A stretch of DNA of 64,000 nucleotides, from contig NZ_AUFL01000005.1 in assembly GCF_000426485.1 (NCBI RefSeq), positions 124,001 through 188,000 on the forward strand, in the 5' to 3' direction. The stretch's first letter is position 1. Each line of letters opens with the position of its first letter. The translations under genes were made by a program, and so were the position numbers. The notes beneath the pieces are model-generated. The model worked only from the letters and a program-made list of their open reading frames with translations, searched no databases and was not told the DNA's origin. Shown piece after piece: positions 18,488 through 26,049 of the stretch. Origin of the DNA: Indolivaga capnocytophagoides DSM 22835 (lineage in GTDB: Bacteria; Bacteroidota; Bacteroidia; Bacteroidales; Dysgonomonadaceae).

Positions 18488-20317
18488 ATGAAATACCTAT
18501 TTATAAAAATAACTATAATAGCTTCTCTCTTATTCGTCAGTTGTAATAATAACGACTGGCTTGATAGAGATCCCCAAAATATTATTACTGACGAACAATT
18601 GTGGAATGATCCTAAAATGGTAACCTCGTTGTTGGCTAATTTTTACGACAGACTACCATCGTTGCATGGAAATTTCAATACAGGTGGCATGAGTGAAATT
18701 GACGATGCCATGTGGTCAGGACATCAAGATCAGAATAGTAAAAATGATTTCCAATATGGAGATGACTATGGTAGATACTGGGATTACGAACTTATTCGTG
18801 ATATCAACCTTTCGATTGATAATCTCAATAAATATTCATCTAAACTAACCAATGAGCAAAAAAGCCTTTTCAGATCAGAGTTTCGGTTTATCAGAGCATC
18901 TGTATACTTCGAATTGGTTAAGCGCATGGGTGGTGTACCTTTGGTTACCAAACAATTGATTTATGACTTTAGTGGCGACCCCACTCCTCTACAAACTCCT
19001 CGTGCGAAAGAATATGAAGTATATGATTTCGTATATTCTGAGATGGAAGACATTAAAGATACGTTGAGTGCTAATAATACCAGCCAAACACGAGCTAATA
19101 CTTATACTGCACTAGCTGTAGAAAGTAGAGCAATGTTATACGCAGCGTCCATTGCAAAGTATAATAACCTGATGCCTGCACCGATTACAACTCCTGGTGG
19201 AGAAGTAGGTATTCCTGCTGACAAAGCGAATGATTACTATACTAAATCTCTGAAAGCATCTCAAGCTATTATCAATAGTGGCAAATACAGTCTTTATAAT
19301 ACAAATGCTGATAAAGGAGCCAATTTTTATGATATGCTGAATAAGAAGACTAATGAAGTGATCTTTGCCAAAGATTACAAACTAAGTCTGAAAGTTCATC
19401 GATTTGCTTATGATAATATCGTTAAAAGTCTGACCGAAGATAACGAATCATCATCATCTATATCTCCTTCACTAAGTTTAATAGAAAGTTTCGAATATCT
19501 CGATGGAAGTAAAGGAACACTTAAGGATGTAGATGCTAATGGTAAATACATATCCTATACCAATATTTCGGATATCTTCAATAACAAAGACGGACGTCTG
19601 TTTGGGACTGTAGTGTACGCAGGAACAACATTCCGTAATACTCCTGTCAATATTCAAGCAGGACAAGCTGTCTGGAATAAAGACCACTACGAATTTAAAA
19701 TAGGCAGTTTAGGAGCAAAAGATAGTACCGGTATTTTAATTACAGGGCTTGATGGACCTCTTGACAACGAAAAGGATGTCAGTAATACAGGGTTTTATAT
19801 AAGAAAATTTGTGAGTGATGCTTCCAGCGCAAGTACTCGTGGAACCTCTGCTGATAATTGGTGGCCTTGGTACAGACTTGGCGAGATATATCTCAATGCA
19901 GCAGAAGCAGCCTTCGAACTAGGACAGGGTGATGCAGTCGGATATGTAAACAAATTACGCGAAAGAGCAGGATTCCCTGCAAATAGCCTTTCATCTTTGA
20001 CTATTGATAAAATACGCAACGAACGACGTGTTGAACTGGCTTTCGAAGATCATAGATATTTCGATCTGAAAAGGTGGAGGATCGCTCATGAGATATGGAA
20101 TGGCAGCGATAACAGCGATGACGCAGTAGTACGTGGATTATATCCTTACAGAATAGTAAATCCGGGAAGCCCCGATAATGGTAAATATATCTTTGTAAGA
20201 ATGAGACCGACTAGATTCAAAAAAGCACGATTTTTCAGATTAGCCAATTATTACTCTTCTATTGAACAGAAAGCATTGGATAATAATCCTAAACTTGTTA
20301 AGAATCCATTCCACTAA
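18488..20317 (+). CDS. SusD/RagB-family glycan-binding lipoprotein
   Basis: A 609-residue surface lipoprotein with lipobox FVSC (Cys19). The N-terminal part DWLDRDPQN matches the usual SusD start, and the long helical TPR-like region and the C-terminal RagB part (LAFEDHRYFDLKRW) are both present, so it is full length. It lids the SusC barrel and captures the glycan. It starts 11 bp after the susC stop and is followed after 13 bp by the DUF3823 gene, so all three are one transcript. Pairing with the SusC above is certain from context; binding specificity is not. Confidence 0.94.
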   Translation: MKYLFIKITIIASLLFVSCNNNDWLDRDPQNIITDEQLWNDPKMVTSLLANFYDRLPSLHGNFNTGGMSEIDDAMWSGHQDQNSKNDFQYGDDYGRYWDYELIRDINLSIDNLNKYSSKLTNEQKSLFRSEFRFIRASVYFELVKRMGGVPLVTKQLIYDFSGDPTPLQTPRAKEYEVYDFVYSEMEDIKDTLSANNTSQTRANTYTALAVESRAMLYAASIAKYNNLMPAPITTPGGEVGIPADKANDYYTKSLKASQAIINSGKYSLYNTNADKGANFYDMLNKKTNEVIFAKDYKLSLKVHRFAYDNIVKSLTEDNESSSSISPSLSLIESFEYLDGSKGTLKDVDANGKYISYTNISDIFNNKDGRLFGTVVYAGTTFRNTPVNIQAGQAVWNKDHYEFKIGSLGAKDSTGILITGLDGPLDNEKDVSNTGFYIRKFVSDASSASTRGTSADNWWPWYRLGEIYLNAAEAAFELGQGDAVGYVNKLRERAGFPANSLSSLTIDKIRNERRVELAFEDHRYFDLKRWRIAHEIWNGSDNSDDAVVRGLYPYRIVNPGSPDNGKYIFVRMRPTRFKKARFFRLANYYSSIEQKALDNNPKLVKNPFH

Positions 20318-20330
20318 AAAAATAATAATC

Positions 20331-21005
20331 ATGAAAATCTTACATATAATAATTCTGACAATCATCTGCAGTGCCTTTGCAGGTTGCGAAAAAGACAATT
20401 TTGATGCTCCAAAGGCAACTCTGTCAGGAAAAGTCACTTACAACGGCAATGCGGTAGGTGTACGTACTAATGCCACTCAATTGGAATTATGGCAAGACGG
20501 TTATGCTCTGCACTCTAAGATCCCGGTCTATATTGCTCAGGATGGAACATTCTCGGCATCCTTATTTAATGGTCAATACAAGTTGGTTCGTTTGGCAGGG
20601 GCACCTTGGATCGCTCAAGCCAGCGACACCATCGTTATTGATGTAAAAGGGAATACAGTTGTGGATATCCCTGTCACTCCTTACTTTGCGATCAGTAAAG
20701 AAAGCTATACAAAAGGAACTGGAACAATCACTGCTAAATTCACAGTTGAACAAGGTGTTGCTTCTGCAAATCCGGAATCAGTCAGACTGTTTTTCGGAAA
20801 ATCAATCCTTACCGATAGTAATAAAAACGAAGGTGTTGTAAAAGCAGATCTATCAAGTATTACAATCGGGGCCGAATCTAGTATGACAGCGGATATACCA
20901 TCTGCCTTAGCTGATGCCGATTATCTATTTGTCCGTATCGGAGTAAGAGCAACTGTTTCGAGTGAATATTATTATACTCAAGTACAAAAAATTTCTTTAA
21001 AATAA
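20331..21005 (+). CDS. DUF3823-type lipoprotein in the SusE position
   Basis: A 224-residue lipoprotein with lipobox AFAGC (Cys19). The ATG at 20331 was chosen because the longer reading starts inside susD and would lose the signal peptide. Two beta-rich halves follow, matching the DUF3823 family (about 30-120 and 125-220), which is common as the third gene of SusCD operons and is thought to be a surface glycan-binding accessory. That role is inferred from position. The operon ends right after it at a strong terminator. Confidence 0.8.
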   Translation: MKILHIIILTIICSAFAGCEKDNFDAPKATLSGKVTYNGNAVGVRTNATQLELWQDGYALHSKIPVYIAQDGTFSASLFNGQYKLVRLAGAPWIAQASDTIVIDVKGNTVVDIPVTPYFAISKESYTKGTGTITAKFTVEQGVASANPESVRLFFGKSILTDSNKNEGVVKADLSSITIGAESSMTADIPSALADADYLFVRIGVRATVSSEYYYTQVQKISLK

Positions 21006-21016
21006 GAAATTCTTAT

Positions 21017-21057
21017 AAAAGAAAAGAGGCTGTCAATTAGACAGCCTCTTTTCTTTT
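21017..21057. terminator. Strong terminator of the susCD operon
   Basis: A perfect 18-bp inverted repeat with core AAAGAGGCTGTC/GACAGCCTCTTT and a 5-nt loop, 12 nt after the stop. T-rich on both strands, so it can act bidirectionally. Confidence 0.93.
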
Positions 21058-21092
21058 ATAACTATAAGCCAATGAAACAATATTATAATATT

Positions 21093-21124
21093 AAAAAATC
21101 CTCAAACATCTCTGCTTGAGGATT
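21093..21124 (-). terminator. Terminator of the tRNA-Ala transcript
   Basis: A 9-bp stem AATCCTCAA/TTGAGGATT with a 10-nt loop; on the minus strand it is followed by a T run (21093-21098) and begins 9 nt after the tRNA 3' end. Confidence 0.8.
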
Positions 21125-21132
21125 ATTGTTTG

Positions 21133-21206
21133 TGGAGAATATCGGACTCGAACCGATCACCTTAACACTGCCAGTGTTACGCTCTAGCCAGATGAGCTAA
21201 TCCCCC
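21133..21206 (-). tRNA. tRNA-Ala (anticodon GGC)
   Basis: Read on the minus strand, the cloverleaf is complete: acceptor GGGGGAT/ATTCTCC, D stem GCTC/GAGC, anticodon stem TAACA/TGTTA with loop CTGGCAG (anticodon GGC), and T arm ATCGG-TTCGAGT-CCGAT. The third acceptor pair is G-U, the identity element of alanine tRNA. The 3' CCA is not encoded and must be added afterwards. Confidence 0.95.
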
Positions 21207-21234
21207 ATTTTGAATCTTTTTTCAGATTCGGATA

Positions 21235-21264
21235 CAAAAATAGAATAATTTTAATTCCGCCAAC
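21235..21264 (-). promoter_or_regulatory. Promoter of the tRNA-Ala gene
   Basis: On the minus strand TATTTTTG (21235-21242) is a perfect -7 box, with GTTG 18 nt upstream as a weak -33. A GAATCT/AGATTC hairpin (21212-21229) lies in the leader between the box and the tRNA. Confidence 0.5.
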
Positions 21265-21327
21265 TATAATTACCTTAAAAAATTAGGGAGAGCAAAAGAC
21301 TTTCGCCTATTACTGAAATTATCTCGT

Positions 21328-21335
21328 TATCTTTG
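21328..21335 (+). promoter_or_regulatory. -7 promoter box for DUF4286-ruvC
   Basis: TATCTTTG matches TAnnTTTG and lies 21 nt before the ATG, implying a very short leader. A TTTC at 21301 is a poor -33. Confidence 0.6.
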
Positions 21336-21356
21336 TACCCTTAAATAACAAGAAAT

Positions 21357-21665
21357 ATGCTAATATTCAATACAACATTGCATCTGGATGATTCGGTTCA
21401 CGACGAATGTCTGCTTTATCTAAAAGAAATATATATTCCCAAAGCCATCGAAAGCAAATTACTGCAGCAGCCATCATTGGCTCGAATCGATGCACAGCAT
21501 GAAGATCATGGAGTAAGCTATGCCATGCAATTCAAGACTACTGATATAGATACTCTCGACAGTTGGGCTAAAACTACAGGGCAAGAATTACAACAGGAAA
21601 TGAATAACCGATTTGGCAGTAAAATTGCTGGATTTGTAACCCTTCTCGAAGAAATTCCACTATAA
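21357..21665 (+). CDS. DUF4286 family protein
   Basis: A 102-residue cytoplasmic protein matching the DUF4286 family, small alpha/beta proteins of unknown function found widely in Bacteroidetes. No signal peptide or membrane segment is present. It ends 3 bp before ruvC, so they are co-transcribed; from memory this pairing is common in the phylum, but a shared role in DNA repair has not been shown to my knowledge. Confidence 0.75.
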   Translation: MLIFNTTLHLDDSVHDECLLYLKEIYIPKAIESKLLQQPSLARIDAQHEDHGVSYAMQFKTTDIDTLDSWAKTTGQELQQEMNNRFGSKIAGFVTLLEEIPL

Positions 21666-21668
21666 GGC

Positions 21669-22247
21669 ATGGCCGCACCAATAAACAAAGAACGTATAAT
21701 ATTAGGCATTGATCCCGGTACGCAAGTAATGGGGTATGGTGTATTGCGGGTATTAAACAACAAACCGTCTCTTATCGCTATGGGTGTTCTGCAACTCAGC
21801 AAATACGACGACCATTATTTAAAACTGAGAAGAATATTCGAAAGAGTAATCGGATTGGTCGATGAATATCTTCCTGACGAGCTTGCCATAGAAGCCCCTT
21901 TCTTCGGTAAGAATGTACAAAGTATGCTGAAACTTGGACGTGCCCAAGGTGTTGCAATGGCTGCAGCTTTGTCTCGAGATATTCCTATTTTCGAATATGC
22001 CCCGCTAAAGATAAAGATGTCTATAACCGGAAATGGTAAAGCAGCCAAAGAACAGGTTGCATATATGTGCCAGAATTATCTGAAAATTCCGGATGAGAAT
22101 ATGCTCCCTCAATTGGATGCAACCGACGGACTAGCAGCTGCTCTCTGTCACTATTTCCAGACAAACAACCCCACACAGGATAAAAAATTCAACAGTTGGA
22201 AAGACTTCATCAATAAGAATCCGGGTAAAGTGAGCGGCCTGAAATAA
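21669..22247 (+). CDS. ruvC: Holliday junction resolvase RuvC
   Basis: A 192-residue endonuclease that cuts four-way junctions left by recombination, working with RuvAB. The RNase-H-like fold and the four catalytic acids are all visible: Asp15 in GIDPGT, Glu75 in AIEAPF, and Asp150 and Asp153 in [10 protein letters not shown]. Length is typical. It follows the DUF4286 gene by 3 bp and converges on nadK. Confidence 0.96.
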   Translation: MAAPINKERIILGIDPGTQVMGYGVLRVLNNKPSLIAMGVLQLSKYDDHYLKLRRIFERVIGLVDEYLPDELAIEAPFFGKNVQSMLKLGRAQGVAMAAALSRDIPIFEYAPLKIKMSITGNGKAAKEQVAYMCQNYLKIPDENMLPQLDATDGLAAALCHYFQTNNPTQDKKFNSWKDFINKNPGKVSGLK

Positions 22248-22258
22248 GAAGTGTCCGG

Positions 22259-23131
22259 TTAGCCTAAACGGGGATCTGTACCCCATTTCAATTTCTTTTT
22301 CAACGTATTATAGAATGTATGCCCTATTCTCTTAACAATTAAAACAGGCACAGCCGATTTTTCGATTCTTAGAGTAGTTCCTTCGGCGGACATCATCTTT
22401 GAACGACCATCCAGAGAAATAAGGAAACAACAACTACGGCTTTTTACAGTCAGTGTTATAATATTTTCATCCTCAATCACTAATGGTCTTGCATTCAAAC
22501 TATGAGGAGCAATGGCCGTAATAGCTAAGGTAGAACTATTAGGAGTCATAATAGGTCCTCCGACACTCAGCGAATATGCAGTAGACCCTGTTGGAGTCGC
22601 GATAATCAGACCGTCTGCCTCATATGATGTCAGATGTTCATCATTAATAAAAACATCAACAGTAATCATCGATGCCAGATCTTGTTTCAGAACAGCAATC
22701 TCGTTCAACGCATAATGCTCCGGATTACCATCTTTTCCATTAATCAGCAGTCGCAACTGAGCTCTCTCTTCAATTGTATATTTTCCGGCAAGGATTTCTG
22801 TCAATGTTTCTTCCATATCGTCTTCCGATACATCAGCCAGAAAACCTAACCGACCTGTATTAATACCCAAAATCGGAATATTCTTGAGTTGAACAGCCGA
22901 AACAGTTTTTAAGAATGTTCCATCTCCTCCTATACTTAACGCAATATCCAGATCGAGTTCTTTGCAATCGAGAATACCTTCTACCCTACCCTCCCAATGT
23001 ATATGTGGTGATAAGTATTCATGAAATTCTTTTTGTATAAATATCTGCACATCGCTTTTTGCAAGGATATCCAGAATCTTAACTACCTGTTCGCTTTTTT
23101 GGTATTCGTTGCCAAATATTCCTATTTTCAT
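22259..23131 (-). CDS. nadK: NAD kinase
   Basis: Makes NADP from NAD and ATP. The GGDGTFLK motif (residues 68-75) is the nucleotide-binding and catalytic signature, followed by INTGRLGFLAD and the C-terminal PTGSTAYSLSVGGP block. The ATG at 23131 is preferred over an in-frame TTG 12 nt upstream because it opens directly into MKIGIFGNE, the usual start of the family; the protein is then 290 residues. The gene is divergent to pdxJ across 492 bp. An intact GGTCTGAGACC palindrome lies 15 nt before the ATG. Confidence 0.95.
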   Translation of the reverse strand: MKIGIFGNEYQKSEQVVKILDILAKSDVQIFIQKEFHEYLSPHIHWEGRVEGILDCKELDLDIALSIGGDGTFLKTVSAVQLKNIPILGINTGRLGFLADVSEDDMEETLTEILAGKYTIEERAQLRLLINGKDGNPEHYALNEIAVLKQDLASMITVDVFINDEHLTSYEADGLIIATPTGSTAYSLSVGGPIMTPNSSTLAITAIAPHSLNARPLVIEDENIITLTVKSRSCCFLISLDGRSKMMSAEGTTLRIEKSAVPVLIVKRIGHTFYNTLKKKLKWGTDPRLG

Positions 23132-23146
23132 ACCGGAAAACAATTT

Positions 23147-23159
23147 AGGTCTCAGACCT
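23147..23159. repeat. GGTCTGAGACC palindrome, leader of nadK
   Basis: Intact AGGTCTCAGACCT on the plus strand; on the nadK strand AGGTCTGAGACCT, 15 nt before the ATG. Confidence 0.8.
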
Positions 23160-23194
23160 GTTTATTACATTTATAATATTAAGAGCAAAAAAAG

Positions 23195-23269
23195 AAAAGG
23201 TTACAAAATCAGTAATCAGTTGGAATTTATTAATTTTCAATTAATCGAAAAAGGTTACAAAGGTTACTC
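23195..23269. repeat. Two GGTTACAAA-family repeats in the nadK-pdxJ gap
   Basis: AAAAGGTTACAAAATCAG at 23195 and a second copy at 23246-23269 that itself contains GGTTAC twice, nine bases apart. The second is nearly identical to 8394-8417. Apart from these, the palindrome at 23147 and the pdxJ promoter, the 492-bp gap holds nothing recognised. Confidence 0.5.
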
Positions 23270-23526
23270 TTAAATTACATCTTTTTTTATTGCTCCTTTT
23301 TTATCCATCAATCTGATTTTTTTTCAAGATTAACTGATAACTGCTGCCTGATCATTGATAACTGATTTTAAAGAACTCTTTTTATATAGATAAATTTATT
23401 CGTTAAATAATACTCCATAATCAACCGTAACTACTCAATTTTTTCAGGATATAAAAAGGATGCTGATTATAGTGTATAAATGCCCTTAAAAATCCCAAAA
23501 TAACGCAAAGTCTCGGTATTTCGTAT

Positions 23527-23534
23527 TAAATTTG
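23527..23534 (+). promoter_or_regulatory. -7 promoter box for pdxJ
   Basis: TAAATTTG fits the TAnnTTTG consensus, 90 nt upstream of the pdxJ ATG. Confidence 0.5.
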
Positions 23535-23623
23535 CATACCTTGCAATTGATTATACTGCAAAGGTGGTAAAAAAGTTTCACAAATATGCTCAGGCATCAT
23601 TTTAATCACGACAAGAATCTATC

Positions 23624-24337
23624 ATGACCAAATTGAGTGTAAATATCAACAAAGTGGCAACCATTCGCAATGCACGGGGTGGCAATGTGCCAAATGTGCC
23701 ACAAGTAGCTGTCGATTGCGAAAAATTCGGAGCAGAGGGAATTACAGTACATCCCCGACCGGATCAACGCCATATCACAACTAAAGATGTTTATGATATA
23801 AAAGCAAGAATTAAAACAGAATTTAATATAGAAGGATATCCTACTCCCGAATTTATTAAGCTAATCAAAGAAATACGGCCAACACAAGTCACACTTGTCC
23901 CGGATGCTCCGGATGCGATAACATCCAATGCAGGCTGGGATACTAAAGTAAATTTTCAGTTTCTCAGCGATCTGGCAGATGAATTTAAGGCAATGGGAGT
24001 GCGTACCTCTATCTTTACAGGTACAGATCCCGAGATCATAGAATATGCAGCCAAAACAGGTACAGACAGGATAGAGTTATATACAGAGCCTTATGCTACA
24101 TTATATCCAAAAGATCCCGAAGCAGCGATACTTCCGTTTATAGAAGCGGCTAAAATAGCAAAACATCTGGGACTTGGTATTAATGCCGGGCATGACTTGA
24201 GCCTCGAGAATCTCAACTTTTTCTATAAGAATATACCCTATGTCGAAGAAGTTTCAATAGGACATGCCTTGATCAGCGATGCGCTATATTTAGGACTGGA
24301 ACGAACTATTGCAGCTTATAAAAACTGTTTAAAATAA
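23624..24337 (+). CDS. pdxJ: Pyridoxine 5'-phosphate synthase
   Basis: A 237-residue cytoplasmic TIM-barrel enzyme that joins 1-deoxy-D-xylulose 5-phosphate and 3-amino-2-oxopropyl phosphate in vitamin B6 synthesis. Recognised by the N-terminal [16 protein letters not shown], the HPRPDQRHI block and [12 protein letters not shown] near the C-terminus. Full length. Followed after 43 nt by a TonB-like gene with no terminator between, so the two are probably one transcript. Confidence 0.96.
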   Translation: MTKLSVNINKVATIRNARGGNVPNVPQVAVDCEKFGAEGITVHPRPDQRHITTKDVYDIKARIKTEFNIEGYPTPEFIKLIKEIRPTQVTLVPDAPDAITSNAGWDTKVNFQFLSDLADEFKAMGVRTSIFTGTDPEIIEYAAKTGTDRIELYTEPYATLYPKDPEAAILPFIEAAKIAKHLGLGINAGHDLSLENLNFFYKNIPYVEEVSIGHALISDALYLGLERTIAAYKNCLK

Positions 24338-24380
24338 ACCTCTCAATCTAAATAAGGGTGAGATAAAAGCAATAGGAATT

Positions 24381-25295
24381 ATGGCTACAATAAAACAAGA
24401 AAAATCAATCGGTCTGGCAGGAACTATCGGGTTTCATGTCTTACTCATTGTATTCCTGCTGCTTTATTACATAAAGCCTACCGACAAAGACCGACTAAAT
24501 GAAGAATTAGGAGGAGTACCTGTCATGTTTGGAAACGTACAGGATGCTCTTGGCGATGACGAACCTTTCGGCCGTGGAAACGGACTTACCGAAGATGTGC
24601 TGGAACCAATCGAATCGGATCCTACGATGCCTAATAATTTGAAACAATCAGAAAACCCCGTAAGCAAACCTGAAATATCACCGGCTCCTACTCCGACAAA
24701 AACAAAAATCGTAAAAGAAACAAAAGCACCCACTGCGACACAGGATGTAGAGAAAACAATCGCCATAAACGAAGCCAAAAAGCAGGAAGCAGCCAAGAAA
24801 AAACAAGAAGCTGCTGTTGCCGAAGCCAATCGTCTGGCTCAAGCCGAAGCTGACCGCATCGCTAAACAAGAGGCTGACCGCAAAAAAAATATAAACAGTC
24901 AGATGGCAGGTTTATTTGGTAATGGTTCGGGTAACGGAAGCAGAGGAAATACTCACGGCACAGGTACTCAGGGATCACCCGCCGGAAACGGCAGCGTAGG
25001 AAAAGTATCGGGCGTAGGAGGAACAGGTACTTATGACCTAGGGGGACGGGGTGTTGGCTCCGGAGGACTTAAACTACCCTCTTATACCGTCGATGATTAT
25101 GGAACAGTAGTTGTAGACATCATTGTTGACCCCAAAGGAAATGTGATAGAGGCTAGTATCGGACGTGGAACAAATACAACCAACTCTACTCTCCGAAATG
25201 AATCGTTACGTGCCGCACAACGCACAAAATTTGCGATAGTCAATACGACCAATAACCAGAAAGGAACAATTACATATAAGTTCAACCTAAACTAA
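24381..25295 (+). CDS. TonB-family energy transducer-like protein
   Basis: A 304-residue protein with one N-terminal membrane segment (about 13-33). A Pro/Thr/Lys-rich region follows (about 90-125), then a charged Ala/Glu/Lys coiled region (about 130-175), a Gly/Ser/Asn-rich stretch (about 180-235) and a C-terminal TonB-like domain (about 240-304; VVVDIIVDPKGNV). This is the plan of TonB proteins that pass inner-membrane proton-motive energy to outer-membrane transporters such as SusC. In many Bacteroides genomes exbB and exbD lie between pdxJ and this gene (from memory); here they are absent, so a motor must be encoded elsewhere. The N-terminal LGGVPVMFGN segment also occurs in that locus-type protein. 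Confidence 0.75.
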   Translation: MATIKQEKSIGLAGTIGFHVLLIVFLLLYYIKPTDKDRLNEELGGVPVMFGNVQDALGDDEPFGRGNGLTEDVLEPIESDPTMPNNLKQSENPVSKPEISPAPTPTKTKIVKETKAPTATQDVEKTIAINEAKKQEAAKKKQEAAVAEANRLAQAEADRIAKQEADRKKNINSQMAGLFGNGSGNGSRGNTHGTGTQGSPAGNGSVGKVSGVGGTGTYDLGGRGVGSGGLKLPSYTVDDYGTVVVDIIVDPKGNVIEASIGRGTNTTNSTLRNESLRAAQRTKFAIVNTTNNQKGTITYKFNLN

Positions 25296-25319
25296 GTTCT
25301 CACACTTAATCAATCGGAT

Positions 25320-25862
25320 ATGAAGAAAGCATTAATATTTTTAGTTACCGGGTTTGAAGAAATAGAAGCATTAGCAACTGTGGATATTCTCAGACGTGGC
25401 GGTGTAGAGATTAAAACGGTTTCTCTTACTGACGAAAAGACTGTTGTAGGAAGCCACTCAATTCCTGTAATTGCAGATGAACTTTTTGACAATGCAGATT
25501 TCTCATCCGCCGACATATTGATATTACCCGGAGGTACAGTAAGAATCAATGAACATGACGGTCTGAAAGAAAAATTGATCGAATTTAATAATAGAGGCAA
25601 AAACATAGCTGCAATATGTGCTGCCCCGATGGTATTGGGAGGATTAGGGTTGTTAAAAGGAAAAAAAGCGACATGTTATCCCGGATTCGAAAAATACCTG
25701 GACGGAGCAGAACTTGCAACAAACGAAGCTGTTGTTGTTCAAGGAAATATAGTCACCGGAAGAGGCCCCGGACTTACTCTCGATTTTGCATTGCAATTAT
25801 TAGAAACTTTGGAAGGAAAAGAAAAAAGAGAAGAAGTTGCAAAAGGCTTACTCCTTCTATAA
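25320..25862 (+). CDS. DJ-1/PfpI family protein (YajL/DJ-1 type)
   Basis: A 180-residue cytoplasmic protein of the DJ-1 fold. The nucleophile-elbow cysteine is Cys100 in AAICAAP, and the partner glutamate lies in GFEEIEA (Glu16), as in DJ-1 and YajL. Members are reported as deglycase/glyoxalase III or redox-sensing proteins; the exact activity is debated. It follows the TonB-like gene by 24 nt and ends at a hairpin terminator, so it is probably the last gene of the pdxJ operon. Confidence 0.87.
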   Translation: MKKALIFLVTGFEEIEALATVDILRRGGVEIKTVSLTDEKTVVGSHSIPVIADELFDNADFSSADILILPGGTVRINEHDGLKEKLIEFNNRGKNIAAICAAPMVLGGLGLLKGKKATCYPGFEKYLDGAELATNEAVVVQGNIVTGRGPGLTLDFALQLLETLEGKEKREEVAKGLLLL

Positions 25863-25887
25863 ATCCGATTTTTAATCTAACTCATAT

Positions 25888-25925
25888 AAATATCCTGCAA
25901 AATGATTCTGCAGGATATTTTTTTT
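25888..25925 (+). terminator. Terminator after the DJ-1 gene
   Basis: A 12-bp stem AAATATCCTGCA/TGCAGGATATTT with a 9-nt loop, followed by T8. Confidence 0.92.
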
Positions 25926-26010
25926 GAAAAGACAGACTCCAATTACAAATATTATTTTACCACACAAAAAGCCATAAAACAATCATTATTTCATAAATAT
26001 TTTATTTTAC

Positions 26011-26042
26011 TTTGCAATATATTATTTAAAAGAATATTTTTG
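26011..26042 (+). promoter_or_regulatory. Full consensus promoter abutting the permease start
   Basis: TTTG (26011-26014), a 20-nt spacer and TATTTTTG (26035-26042) match both boxes of the Bacteroidetes vegetative promoter. The box ends only 7 nt before the ATG at 26050, so the mRNA would be leaderless or nearly so. Confidence 0.6.
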
Positions 26043-26049
26043 AAAACTT

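Noticed and set aside
20262-20330. Longer start for the DUF3823 lipoprotein
   Set aside because: It would begin inside susD and bury the signal peptide and lipobox; the ATG at 20331 gives a clean lipoprotein.
23132-23143. TTG start for NAD kinase
   Set aside because: The ATG 12 nt downstream opens directly into the family's usual N-terminus.
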